This document shows, in pieces, positions 35,458 to 42,329 of a DNA stretch of 64,000 bases. How positions within the stretch are numbered: position 1 is the first letter of the stretch; the number at the start of each line of letters is the position of its first letter. A program made the translations under genes and the position numbers. Under the pieces are notes generated by a model that did not search any database, was not told the origin of the DNA, and saw only the letters and a list, made by a program, of their open reading frames with translations. This DNA is from Euzebya pacifica (GTDB taxonomy: Bacteria > Actinomycetota > Nitriliruptoria > Euzebyales > Euzebyaceae): the NCBI RefSeq assembly GCF_003344865.1, contig NZ_CP031166.1, positions 310,001-374,000 on the forward strand, given 5' to 3'.

Positions 35458-35477
35458 CGGACCAACACCCCACACAC

Positions 35478-35552
35478 GACCGAATAGCCAAGCGGCCAAG
35501 GCACGGGACTGCAACTCCCGCATCGACGGTTCGAGTCCGTCTTCGGTCTCCA
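35478..35552 (+). tRNA. tRNA-Cys (GCA)
   Basis: Acceptor GACCGAA/TTCGGTC, anticodon loop CTGCAAC, T loop TTCGAGT, encoded CCA. First tRNA of the array. Confidence 0.95.
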
Positions 35553-35952
35553 CCACCAACCACCCAACCCGGCCACCAAAGGAGGTGCCCGCCACGAAAC
35601 CCGAACAACCCGAGCAGCCGGCCACACCCGGCACACGACCCCGACGGGCATCACGAACCCCACGGGCCGCGCTCCCACCCAGCCATCACGGTGGACACCA
35701 GACGATGGCACCCACATAGCGCTCGCCGCCCAGAGGACGATCCTGCAGGTCCCATGCACGCAGCCTCTTACCGAGACCAGACGAGACGCGCTCCACAGCC
35801 ACCCACTCGACCAGCCCGTGAACCCCGACCAGACGGGGCGTGCTGGGAACCGTGTGACCCCCCCACCCCCGGCGACGGACGGTGCGGGTGCGGACCGCCC
35901 GCGATCGTCCCGGCCGCCACACACACAACCACCACCCAACCAGCCCACCCAT
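35553..35952. other. 400-bp spacer in the tRNA array
   Basis: A GTG ORF of 45 codons (about 35586-35720) overlaps a GGAGG and is too weak to call. No tRNA fold found; a CTCTTA stretch near 35766 is not in an anticodon position. Confidence 0.4.
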
Positions 35953-36029
35953 GGGTCGCGAGTCCGTGTGGACGGACGCCGGTCTCCAAAACCGGAACGA
36001 ACGAGGTTCGACTCCTCGGCGACCTGCCA
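35953..36029 (+). tRNA. tRNA-Trp (CCA)
   Basis: Acceptor GGGTCGC/GCGACCT (G-U at 1:72), anticodon stem CCGGT/ACCGG with loop CTCCAAA, T loop TTCGACT, encoded CCA. Confidence 0.93.
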
Positions 36030-36134
36030 AGCCCCGCGAACCCCCACCGCAGCCACGACCGTGACCGGTGGGCGGACGGCGGGCACAACCAACCGGGACG
36101 CGCAGCCGCACCATGCCGGCAGCCACGCCCACAC

Positions 36135-36208
36135 GGGGCTCTAGCTCATCGTGGCAGAGCACGTCCCTGGCAGGGACGAGGTGCGGGGTTCAAGCCCCCG
36201 GAGCTCCA
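36135..36208 (+). tRNA. tRNA-Ala (GGC)
   Basis: Acceptor GGGGCTC/GAGCTCC including the G3-U70 pair that identifies alanine tRNA; anticodon loop CTGGCAG; T loop TTCAAGC. No encoded CCA. Confidence 0.94.
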
Positions 36209-36410
36209 CTGGCCGCCCATCGGTACGGCACCGTCCCGCGTCACCTCACGAAGGTGTGACGGACGGCACGTTCACAGGCGTCGTTGCTGGAAAGCCGATG
36301 GTGCAACCCCCGCCGTCCCACAGGGCGCGGCGCTCGCGAACCGGACCAGCCGGTGCGAGACGGCGAGGGGCCATAGACCTCGTGTCGCACCCATCGGGCA
36401 TCATCGCTTC

Positions 36411-36500
36411 ACGTTCCCCGCGCAGGCGGGGGTGATCCGTTCCATGCCTTTCACCACCGATTCAGTCGGTGCCTCTCCCCGCGCAGGCGGGGGTCATGCC
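36411..36500. CRISPR. two-repeat type I-E-like CRISPR unit with one spacer
   Basis: Two 29-nt repeats (36411-36439 and 36472-36500) share the 19-base core TCCCCGCGCAGGCGGGGGT, a hairpin typical of type I-E repeats in actinobacteria, exactly 61 bp apart. The single 32-nt spacer is 36440-36471. Ends differ (GATCCG in the first, CATGCC in the second), as in a degenerate terminal repeat. No cas gene is in the window. Chance hairpins remain possible, but the exact 61-bp period argues against this. Confidence 0.6.
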
Positions 36501-36598
36501 TTCAAGGACCCGCATGTTCCTGCACCCGAGCGGTCATCCGCGACGCAGGTGGAGCGGGCCCCGGCGCCGATGGATGCGGCTGGGGGCGGAAGGCTCAT

Positions 36599-36675
36599 TG
36601 GTCGCTAGCTCAGCAGGTCAGAGCGCACCCCTGATAAGGGTGAGGTCCGAGGTTCAAGTCCTCGGCGACCAACCA
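36599..36675 (+). tRNA. tRNA-Ile (GAT)
   Basis: Acceptor TGGTCGC/GCGACCA, anticodon loop CTGATAA, T loop TTCAAGT, encoded CCA. Confidence 0.95.
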
Positions 36676-36748
36676 CACGCCCCCGCCGCAGCAGCAGCCC
36701 AGCGTTCCCAACCCCGGCTCAGGCCCACGACCCGCGAGAGGAGTCGTC

Positions 36749-37219
36749 ATGCCTGCCATCATCTTCGACGTGGACGGCACCACGACCGACGTCCGTCCCT
36801 ACCGGCACCACGTCACCGGACCCACCCGGAACTTCCACGAGTTCCACATGGCGAGCACAGACGCCGCCCCGGTGCCGATGACCAAGGTGCTGTGGGACGC
36901 CTACGGGACGGCCGGCTGGGACCGTCTCATCGTTACCGCACGGTCGGTCGACTACCGGCACATCACGGTCTGGTGGCACCTGCTCAACGGCTTCGACGGC
37001 GATGCCGGCCTGTGGATGCGTCGGGCCGGCGACCACCGTCGCGACGCGGCCGTCAAGACCGACATTCTTACCGCGATTCGTGCCGCCGGGTTCGACCCGC
37101 GCATCGCCGTCGACGACAACCCGTCGGTCCTGCCGGTCTGGAAGGCCCACGGCCTGGCCGTGATCGTCTCCCCGACCTGGCACGACCCCGACGCCGTCAC
37201 CGCCGCACTCGCCGACTGA
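36749..37219 (+). CDS. HAD phosphatase resembling the polynucleotide kinase 3'-phosphatase domain
   Basis: 156 aa; ATG 36749 behind GAGGAG. HAD motif 1 IFDVDGTTTD, motif 2 LIVTAR, then the PNKP-like GLWMRRAGDHRRDAAVKTDI and motif 4 IAVDDNPSVLPVWKAHGL. T4 Pnk has the same order (DVDGT, SGR, a basic R-x-x-G-D-x-R-x-D segment, DD). Such enzymes remove 3'-phosphates from broken RNA ends. Sitting inside a tRNA array, it may take part in tRNA repair, but neither a kinase nor an RNA ligase is seen nearby. Confidence 0.78.
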   Translation: MPAIIFDVDGTTTDVRPYRHHVTGPTRNFHEFHMASTDAAPVPMTKVLWDAYGTAGWDRLIVTARSVDYRHITVWWHLLNGFDGDAGLWMRRAGDHRRDAAVKTDILTAIRAAGFDPRIAVDDNPSVLPVWKAHGLAVIVSPTWHDPDAVTAALAD

Positions 37220-37300
37220 CCGCCTGCAAGGTGGACGGTCGGCGCAGTCGGAGGACCACGGCGTCCCATCCACACGACTCATCGCCGAGGAGGTGACCCG

Positions 37301-37447
37301 ATGCAGAGACGCGGCCTCACCGCCCGGCACGTGTTCGTGTTGGACGACGACGCCTACGACGCCGTCGTTGCCCTCTTGGACTGGCCCGCCGAACCGTCCC
37401 CGCGTCTGGCCGACCTCCTCACCCGGCCATCGGTGTTCAGCACCTGA
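37301..37447 (+). CDS. 48-aa TacA/DUF1778-like antitoxin peptide
   Basis: ATG 37301 with GAGGAGG. The sequence FVLDDDAYDAVVALLDWPAE and then PRLADLLTRPSVF matches the C-terminal toxin-binding segment of DUF1778/TacA antitoxins (F-x-L-D/S-D-x-A, P-x-P-x-x-L-x-x-L), while the ribbon-helix-helix DNA-binding half is missing. TacA binds TacT, an acetyltransferase that blocks aminoacyl-tRNAs. No partner toxin adjoins, so it could act as a free-standing neutraliser. Confidence 0.6.
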   Translation: MQRRGLTARHVFVLDDDAYDAVVALLDWPAEPSPRLADLLTRPSVFST

Positions 37448-37455
37448 CCAGACCT

Positions 37456-37541
37456 GCGCGAGTGGTGGAACCAGGAAGACACGCCGGATTCAAGTCCCGG
37501 TACCGCAAGGTGTGAGGGTTCGATTCCCTCCTCGCGCACCA
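37456..37541 (+). tRNA. tRNA-Leu (CAA)
   Basis: Acceptor GCGCGAG/CTCGCGC, anticodon arm CCGGA-TTCAAGT-CCCGG with an A31-C39 mismatch, long variable arm, encoded CCA. Confidence 0.9.
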
Positions 37542-37548
37542 AGACCAT

Positions 37549-37633
37549 GCTCGAATGGCGGAAGCAGGTAGACGCGCGCGGTTCAGGACCGCGTGGCCGC
37601 AAGGTCGTGGGGGTTCGACTCCCTCTTCGAGCA
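37549..37633 (+). tRNA. tRNA-Leu (CAG)
   Basis: Acceptor GCTCGAA/TTCGAGC, anticodon loop TTCAGGA, long variable arm, T loop TTCGACT. No CCA encoded. Confidence 0.93.
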
Positions 37634-37641
37634 CGACGCCA

Positions 37642-37664
37642 GCCCCGGCGACACAGGGGCACCC
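37642..37664 (+). repeat. 23-bp direct repeat, copy 1
   Basis: Identical to 37762-37784, 120 bp downstream. Contains a GCCCC/GGGGC hairpin. Copy 1 precedes the odd tRNA-like element, copy 2 precedes tRNA-Ala(TGC): a sign of tandem duplication of a tRNA unit. Confidence 0.85.
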
Positions 37665-37666
37665 TC

Positions 37667-37733
37667 GGGGCCACTCAGTGGCAGAGCGCGGTCACCCCAG
37701 ACGGCGCGGCCGGTTCGACTCCGGATGGCTCCA
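37667..37733 (+). tRNA. tRNA-like element with enlarged anticodon loop (CACCCCAG)
   Basis: Acceptor GGGGCCA/TGGCTCC with a G3-U70 pair, a T loop TTCGACT, but a short D arm (CTC/GAG) and an anticodon stem GCGGT/ACGGC with one mismatch closing an 8-base loop with CCCC. Only 67 nt. It is either a decayed duplicate of the neighbouring tRNA-Ala or a +1 frameshift-reading tRNA. Confidence 0.4.
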
Positions 37734-37761
37734 CTCAGACAGTCCGCAAGGACTGCCGTCC

Positions 37762-37784
37762 GCCCCGGCGACACAGGGGCACCC
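37762..37784 (+). repeat. 23-bp direct repeat, copy 2
   Basis: Identical to 37642-37664; 6 bp before tRNA-Ala(TGC). Confidence 0.85.
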
Positions 37785-37790
37785 AATCTT

Positions 37791-37863
37791 GGGGCTGTAG
37801 CTCAGTTGGTAGAGCACCTGCCTTGCATGCAGGGGGTCCGGAGTTCGATTCTCCGCTGCTCCA
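37791..37863 (+). tRNA. tRNA-Ala (TGC)
   Basis: Acceptor GGGGCTG/CTGCTCC with G3-U70 and one U6-U67 mismatch, anticodon loop CTTGCAT, T loop TTCGATT. No CCA beyond the discriminator. Confidence 0.93.
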
Positions 37864-37944
37864 CAAGTCCGATTCTCGATCCGAAAGTCCGACCCGTCCT
37901 TCCCGCAGCAGCCCCTCAGCGGCGCTCAGGTGGCGGGTCCAGAT

Positions 37945-38022
37945 GTGGCCGTAGCTCAATCCTGGTAGAGCGCCGCGTTGTGGTCGCGGTGGTTGCGGGT
38001 TCAAGTCCCGTCGGTCACCCCA
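37945..38022 (+). tRNA. tRNA-His (GTG)
   Basis: Acceptor GTGGCCG/CGGTCAC, C73 as usual for His, anticodon loop TTGTGGT, encoded CCA. The -1 base is T, so G-1 would have to be added after transcription. Confidence 0.93.
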
Positions 38023-38222
38023 TTGCTGCGTCATCCCATGGCACCGGTGCCCGCGGGCCGATCGCCCAGGTGATGGACGACGCCGCCGGCCTCGTCGAGA
38101 TCGTGGAGGAACTCGTCCAAGGTCCTGAACTACAAGGGGGTGCTGAGGCACCCGTGGCCGCCCGCCCCGCCGCCGGATCTTCCCGTCCGACGCGGGGCCG
38201 GGCGTGCCCGACCACCAGACCT

Positions 38223-38297
38223 TGCGCGGTGGAGCAATGGCAGCTCGCCGGCCTCATGAGCCGGAGGCAGCAGGATCAAAACCTGCCCGCGCAACCA
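38223..38297 (+). tRNA. tRNA-Met (CAT), probably initiator
   Basis: Acceptor TGCGCGG/CCGCGCA with a weak U1-A72 pair, anticodon loop CTCATGA, T loop ATCAAAA resembling actinobacterial initiator tRNAs, encoded CCA. Confidence 0.88.
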
Positions 38298-38414
38298 GCA
38301 GGCCTCTGGGACGTCATGTCGGGATGACCGGCCATGCACCGGTCAACCGTGTGGCGCAGGCCCTACCCGGCGCCGATCCGGGCAGATCGTGACGCTGCCA
38401 CGAGGGCAGCACAT

Positions 38415-38489
38415 GCGTCCTTAGCTCAGCAGGATCAGAGCGCGGCTCTCCGGAGGCCGAGGCCGGCGGTTCGAGTCCGCCAGGGCGCA
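38415..38489 (+). tRNA. tRNA-Arg (CCG)
   Basis: Acceptor GCGTCCT/AGGGCGC, anticodon stem CGGCT/GGCCG with loop CTCCGGA, T stem GGCGG/CCGCC. No complete CCA. Confidence 0.92.
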
Positions 38490-38648
38490 CCGCGGGGTGA
38501 CCGGGGTTCCCGTCCGGTCGCCACCGGGACCCGGAGGAACCCCAAGTACGCGTCGCGGAACGGCCCACGGTCCCGGTGTGCCCACCGGGGTCAGGTGGTC
38601 CGCACCCCACTCCCCCCCATCAGCACGACCCGGAAGGAGGAAGGCACC

Positions 38649-39089
38649 GTGGACATACGGTCCAAGGCGGGGTTCCCCGCCGGTTCGCTGTCGAACTTCG
38701 CACCGCACCCGTTCGTCCTCGACGGAGTCGAGTGCGCCTCCATGGAGGGCTTCCTGCAGTCGTTGAAGTTCGCCGCGCCCGACATGCAGGCGCAGGTCTG
38801 CACCCTCGTTGGTGCCAAGGCCAAGAAGCGTGGGGCGAAGAAGAACTGGCAGCAGACCCAGACGCTGCACTGGCGCGGTGAAGCGATCGACCGGCACAGC
38901 GACGCCTACCAGGCGCTGTTGGACCGTGCCTTCGAGGCCCTCGCCGGCAACGCCGGGTTCCGCCGGGCGCTGGCGGCGACCGGCACGGCGACGCTGACCC
39001 ACACGATGGGTCGTCGCAAGCCGTCGGAGACGATCCTGACCAGGCAGGAGTTCACCTCCCGTCTGCACCGTCTCCGCGGCACCCTCTGA
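38649..39089 (+). CDS. NADAR-domain protein (YbiA-like)
   Basis: 146 aa from GTG 38649 behind GGAAGGAGG. The NADAR core is clear: SLSNFAPHPFVLDGVECASM, then EGFLQSLKF, AKKRGAKKNW, LHWRGEAIDRHSDAYQALLDRAF and a C-terminal HTMGRRKPSETIL. NADAR proteins are N-glycosidases acting on ADP-ribose-related compounds, including removal of ADP-ribose from DNA bases modified by DarT toxins. In a mobile element this could be a counter-defence enzyme; it also fits the NAD theme of the window. Confidence 0.85.
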   Translation: MDIRSKAGFPAGSLSNFAPHPFVLDGVECASMEGFLQSLKFAAPDMQAQVCTLVGAKAKKRGAKKNWQQTQTLHWRGEAIDRHSDAYQALLDRAFEALAGNAGFRRALAATGTATLTHTMGRRKPSETILTRQEFTSRLHRLRGTL

Positions 39090-39125
39090 CCCGGCCGTAC
39101 TCCGGTTCGGCCGGGTCACCCCAAT

Positions 39126-39200
39126 GGCTCTTTGGCGTAACCGGAAACGCGCCGGAGTGAAGTCCCGGAGTTCGCCGTTCGATCCGGCGGGGAGCCACCA
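39126..39200 (+). tRNA. tRNA-Phe (GAA)
   Basis: Acceptor GGCTCTT/GGGAGCC with G-U pairs, anticodon arm CCGGA-GTGAAGT-CCCGG with an A31-C39 mismatch as in tRNA-Leu(CAA), encoded CCA. Confidence 0.88.
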
Positions 39201-39213
39201 GCAACACACCCAT

Positions 39214-39285
39214 GGGGGTGTGGTGAAACGAGAATCATGCCGGCCTTCCAAGCCGGAGGTGCCGGGGCAGTTCCGGTCATCCCCT
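39214..39285 (+). tRNA. tRNA-Gly (TCC), copy 1, unusual T loop
   Basis: Acceptor GGGGGTG/CATCCCC, anticodon stem CCGGC/GCCGG around CTTCCAA. The T stem GCCGG/CCGGT closes loop GGCAGTT, which lacks the TTC core. Possibly impaired. Confidence 0.7.
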
Positions 39286-39318
39286 CTCTGCCAGGCCGGA
39301 GCACATCCGGCCAACTCT

Positions 39319-39396
39319 GCCCCGGTAGCTCAGTTCGGATTAGAGCACCGGTCTACGAAACCGGGATATGCGTTGGTTCGAATCCAACTCGGGGCG
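39319..39396 (+). tRNA. tRNA-Arg (ACG)
   Basis: Acceptor GCCCCGG/TCGGGGC, anticodon loop CTACGAA, T loop TTCGAAT. No CCA. Confidence 0.94.
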
Positions 39397-39436
39397 CCCG
39401 AAGACGGCTTGGTGTGTGCCGTGAACACACCCTTTC

Positions 39437-39512
39437 CGGGATGTAGCGCAGTCTGGTCCAGCGCGCCTCGTTTGGGACGAGGAGATCCGGGGTTCGAATC
39501 CCTGCATCCCGA
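39437..39512 (+). tRNA. tRNA-Pro (TGG)
   Basis: Acceptor CGGGATG/CATCCCG, anticodon stem CCTCG/CGAGG around TTTGGGA, T loop TTCGAAT. Confidence 0.95.
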
Positions 39513-39513
39513 C

Positions 39514-39587
39514 AGGAAGGAGTGGCCCCAGGTGGGGTGGTGCGCTGGCGGCGCACCAGTCGGGAGTCGAGTCCCGGACGGTTCCTT
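39514..39587 (+). pseudogene. degenerate tRNA-like sequence
   Basis: AGGAA/TTCCT ends, a strong hairpin GTGCG-CTGGCGG-CGCAC in anticodon position, and a T-arm-like CGGG-AGTCGAGT-CCCG. Acceptor and D arm do not fold well. Probably a decayed tRNA between Pro and Asp. Confidence 0.4.
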
Positions 39588-39623
39588 GTTCGGCCCGGCG
39601 GGAGCCGTGATCCCGCCACACAT

Positions 39624-39700
39624 GCCCTCGTGGGGGAGTCTGGCCGTCCCCGCCCGGTTGTCAGCCGGGAGACTCGCGAGTTCGAATCTCGTCGAGGGCG
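39624..39700 (+). tRNA. tRNA-Asp (GTC)
   Basis: Acceptor GCCCTCG/CGAGGGC, G73, anticodon stem CCCGG/CCGGG around TTGTCAG, T loop TTCGAAT. Confidence 0.93.
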
Positions 39701-39824
39701 CATCGCGGTCACCGGCCATGCCCGCCGGGACGCCCGCCTCCGTTTGCCGATGGGCAACGGCCCGAAGGGGCGGGGGCAACGTTGTCCGGTGGGTCGGTAG
39801 TACCCGTCGGGTTCATCCCCCTCT

Positions 39825-39897
39825 GCTCGTGTAGCTCAGTTGGTAGAGCGCCGCCATGGTAAGGCGGAGGCCGACGGTTCGATCCCGTCCGCGAGCT
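39825..39897 (+). tRNA. tRNA-Thr (GGT)
   Basis: Acceptor GCTCGTG/CGCGAGC, anticodon stem CCGCC/GGCGG around ATGGTAA, T loop TTCGATC. Confidence 0.95.
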
Positions 39898-39900
39898 CGT

Positions 39901-40110
39901 CTAGGCCCGGCCGTCGTACCGGTGGCCGTCACGCGGTTCGCCGTCACGATGATGGGTGTGTGACCACCATGCGGCGTTGCCAGTGATGATCCGCCCGCAG
40001 CTGCACCGGTAGCGGATGCTGCGTTGCCCTTGCGAGTGGGCGACCTGCCGTTCGTATGACGTGTGGTTGTGTCCCATACCAATGTGGAGACATGGGAGGG
40101 TCTGGATCAC
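39901..40110 (-). CDS. small Cys/His protein, possible zinc finger
   Basis: 69 aa from GTG 40110, overlapping the upstream stop as GTGA (ATG 40077 would give 58 aa). The core YRCSCGRIITGN is followed by SHTHHRDG: two Cys and several His at zinc-finger spacing (C-x-C ... H-x-H-H). Basic overall. Probably a small nucleic-acid-binding protein. Its stop lies 4 bp from the end of tRNA-Thr. Confidence 0.6.
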   Translation of the reverse strand: MIQTLPCLHIGMGHNHTSYERQVAHSQGQRSIRYRCSCGRIITGNAAWWSHTHHRDGEPRDGHRYDGRA

Positions 40111-40547
40111 ACAGCCGGACCGAAGATTGTCGGATGGGCGGCGAGGAACGGTCGTTGCAGACGGTCAACCACGGCTCCTTCTTCGGCCTTGAACGCCCAC
40201 CGGCGGTCCGCAGTGCCGGCCAGTTGTGTGCCGCACCGGCCGTGCAGCTGCAGCGTCACGGACCCGATCGCACCCGAAAGCGTTCCGGTGGCGACGACGA
40301 ACCGCAGATCGGTCTGCACCACGACCGGCCATGGGACCGTTGTTGATGCCGGGTCGACGATCAGGTCGTGGCTGGTGGCAAGTTCCGGGGCCGAGTGCAC
40401 CAACGCGACCTCGGTCCATGCCTGCGCGGCCCGACCGGCGACCAGCACGACTCTGGGGGTTGGGTCGGCAGCAACGATGTGAAGTTGGCCTGTGTGGAAT
40501 CGTGTTCCATCACCACTGCGAAGGAACGCTGCCGTCCAGACTGTCAA
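40107..40547 (-). CDS. hypothetical protein, 146 aa
   Basis: Minus-strand ORF with high third-position GC, coupled to the small Cys/His protein by a GTGA overlap. Beta-rich (QLHIVAADPTPRVVLVAG, VTLQLHGRCGTQLAG). No signal peptide or known domain. Confidence 0.6.
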   Translation of the reverse strand: MTVWTAAFLRSGDGTRFHTGQLHIVAADPTPRVVLVAGRAAQAWTEVALVHSAPELATSHDLIVDPASTTVPWPVVVQTDLRFVVATGTLSGAIGSVTLQLHGRCGTQLAGTADRRWAFKAEEGAVVDRLQRPFLAAHPTIFGPAV

Positions 40548-40626
40548 CGCCAGTCAGTACCGGATCGTAGACACACCCTCGGGCCGGTGTGGCGATCTCT
40601 CCGTCGTCATTGTGGCCGGGCGTGGG

Positions 40627-41733
40627 TCAGAAGCCGTCGTCTGCGCTAACGAGATAGGTGCTGCACTCAGCTACCAAGTAGGAACCGGGCGCGTGTTCAT
40701 TGACGTCGATCGTGAATGCCGCCGCGGGCTGGCCGTCGACCGTGATCGGATCGGAGAAGCCGTCACCGACACCGGACGGCCGTCCGTCAGGGCCGACGCA
40801 CCACAGCGCTGCCTCGCCGTCGCGCCCTGGTTCGGGCATGAGGGCGGAGCCGACGACGACGCCGTCGTTCAGGTTGTGTTCCAAGACCTCAGCGGCACGC
40901 TGGGAGTCGCAAGCCGCACCGCCGGGGGTGAGGGTCCACTCCGGAAACCAGCCGTCGGGGAAGTCCTGCCAGTCATCTTGACCGAGGTTGAAGATCGCGT
41001 AGGCGCCGGTGGCGATGGTGGCCGGAATGGGGTAAGCGAACCGGCCGCCTTCGCTTGCCAACAGAGTTCCATCGGCGTCACGTGCGATGACGCTGACCTC
41101 GACACCGCACTGGACGCTGTCGGTGTTGTTGTGAATGAGCGCGGTTATACGTCCAGTGGGAGTGGAATCCCAGACGACCTCGAGGGTGCCGGGCTCAGCG
41201 AGCGGGACTTGGTCGATGGTGCCGGCGAGCCCGACGGGCGCACCCATTCCGAACGGCGCCTCCACCGCGAGTGACGGTGCCGGCGTTGGAGTTGCTCTCG
41301 GCGTTGGAGTTGCTCTCGGCAGTGAAGTCGGTGTCGGCAGTGAAGTCGGACTGGGCGTCGGCGTCGGCGTGCTGTCCATCGCGACCTCCAGCACAACGGT
41401 CACGGACGGCGCAACCGTTGACCCAGCCGGCGGGTTCTGGGTCAACACCGTTCCGGACGGCGTTCCCTCCACCTCCTGTACAGCGCTGCTCAGCCCAACT
41501 CGTCCCAGTGCACGCCCAGCCGCGGCCTCGGCCATGCCAACTACGTCGGGCACCTCCACAGTCGCCTGCTCCTCGACGACGGCACCACCAACAGTGGCCT
41601 CCTCAGACGGACCGGTGGCCTGGCCCAATGGTGAATCGCCAGCACCCCCACAAGCGGACATCGCCAAGACCAACGCAAGCGTCACGGTACGGAGCAAGCC
41701 CCCGATCACTAGATCCCTATTCAGCACGATCAC
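40627..41733 (-). CDS. PASTA-domain lipoprotein
   Basis: 368 aa. A lipoprotein signal peptide (TLALVLAMSACGG, lipobox A-M-S-A-C), a PASTA domain at about residues 60-118 (VPDVVGMAEAAAGRAL, LTQNPPAGSTV), a Pro/Thr/Ser spacer with TPTP and LPTPT repeats, and a beta-rich C-terminal domain with four Cys. PASTA domains bind peptidoglycan fragments or beta-lactams. A surface protein inserted between tRNA genes, on the strand opposite to them. Confidence 0.82.
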   Translation of the reverse strand: MIVLNRDLVIGGLLRTVTLALVLAMSACGGAGDSPLGQATGPSEEATVGGAVVEEQATVEVPDVVGMAEAAAGRALGRVGLSSAVQEVEGTPSGTVLTQNPPAGSTVAPSVTVVLEVAMDSTPTPTPSPTSLPTPTSLPRATPTPRATPTPAPSLAVEAPFGMGAPVGLAGTIDQVPLAEPGTLEVVWDSTPTGRITALIHNNTDSVQCGVEVSVIARDADGTLLASEGGRFAYPIPATIATGAYAIFNLGQDDWQDFPDGWFPEWTLTPGGAACDSQRAAEVLEHNLNDGVVVGSALMPEPGRDGEAALWCVGPDGRPSGVGDGFSDPITVDGQPAAAFTIDVNEHAPGSYLVAECSTYLVSADDGF

Positions 41734-42329
41734 AGCACCTCGGTGTCCGACTGCCGGACAAGTAGACGAAGGTGCGACGACAACTACGACTGCTGCACAC
41801 CCTTGCCCTGAGGCTACAGGCGTCTCGGCAGTGAAGGGCTGAGGCCGTCAAAGCACCCGGCGCGGCATAGACAGCGTCAGGCGCCCCGAAGGGAGGGGTA
41901 GCGACCCCAGATCCCAAAGTGTCGATCGCTGATGGCACGGCCGGTGGCAACCGCAGGACCCCGTCGATTTCCACACGACGGTTTGAGGACGCCGGAACCC
42001 CTGACCGGATCATAGAGCTGGCCATCGGCCGTCACGGCAACGACGCGTGAACCGCCGACCTTCACCCCACGTCCCCACCGACAGGATCCGTGTATGGAAG
42101 GGCGGCGAGGAGCAGTCGAGCGGCGAGGATGCCAGCCGGTTGGCCGCCGTCGCCAGTGTGTGCTGGATCCCCGCCCGCGACTCGCTTGTACCTACACCGG
42201 CCGGAGCCGAGGGTGCCGGACGACCGATACGGCGACACAGATGTACACCGCCCTACTGCCCGCCAACCTTGACGACCTCCCGGAGGTGATTCGAGCAGCC
42301 GATCGGCGACCGCGAGGAATACCGATGAC
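41734..42329. other. 600-bp region without a convincing gene
   Basis: Small ORFs on both strands have irregular composition and no family resemblance. It may hold the eroded 5' part of the HD gene that starts at 42330. GC content looks lower than in flanking genes. Confidence 0.4.

Noticed and set aside
35718-35798. possible tRNA-Lys with CTCTTAC loop
   Set aside because: Only 5 bp of acceptor pair, the loop is about 15 bases too far from the 5' end and there is no T loop.
36253-36312. short tRNA-like fold with GGACGGC/GCCGTCC ends
   Set aside because: Only 58 nt, no D arm, no T loop and no plausible anticodon; likely chance pairing in GC-rich DNA.
41717-42025. 102-codon minus-strand open frame
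   Set aside because: Cys/Ser/Arg-rich composition without a ribosome-binding site, overlapping the start of the PASTA lipoprotein.
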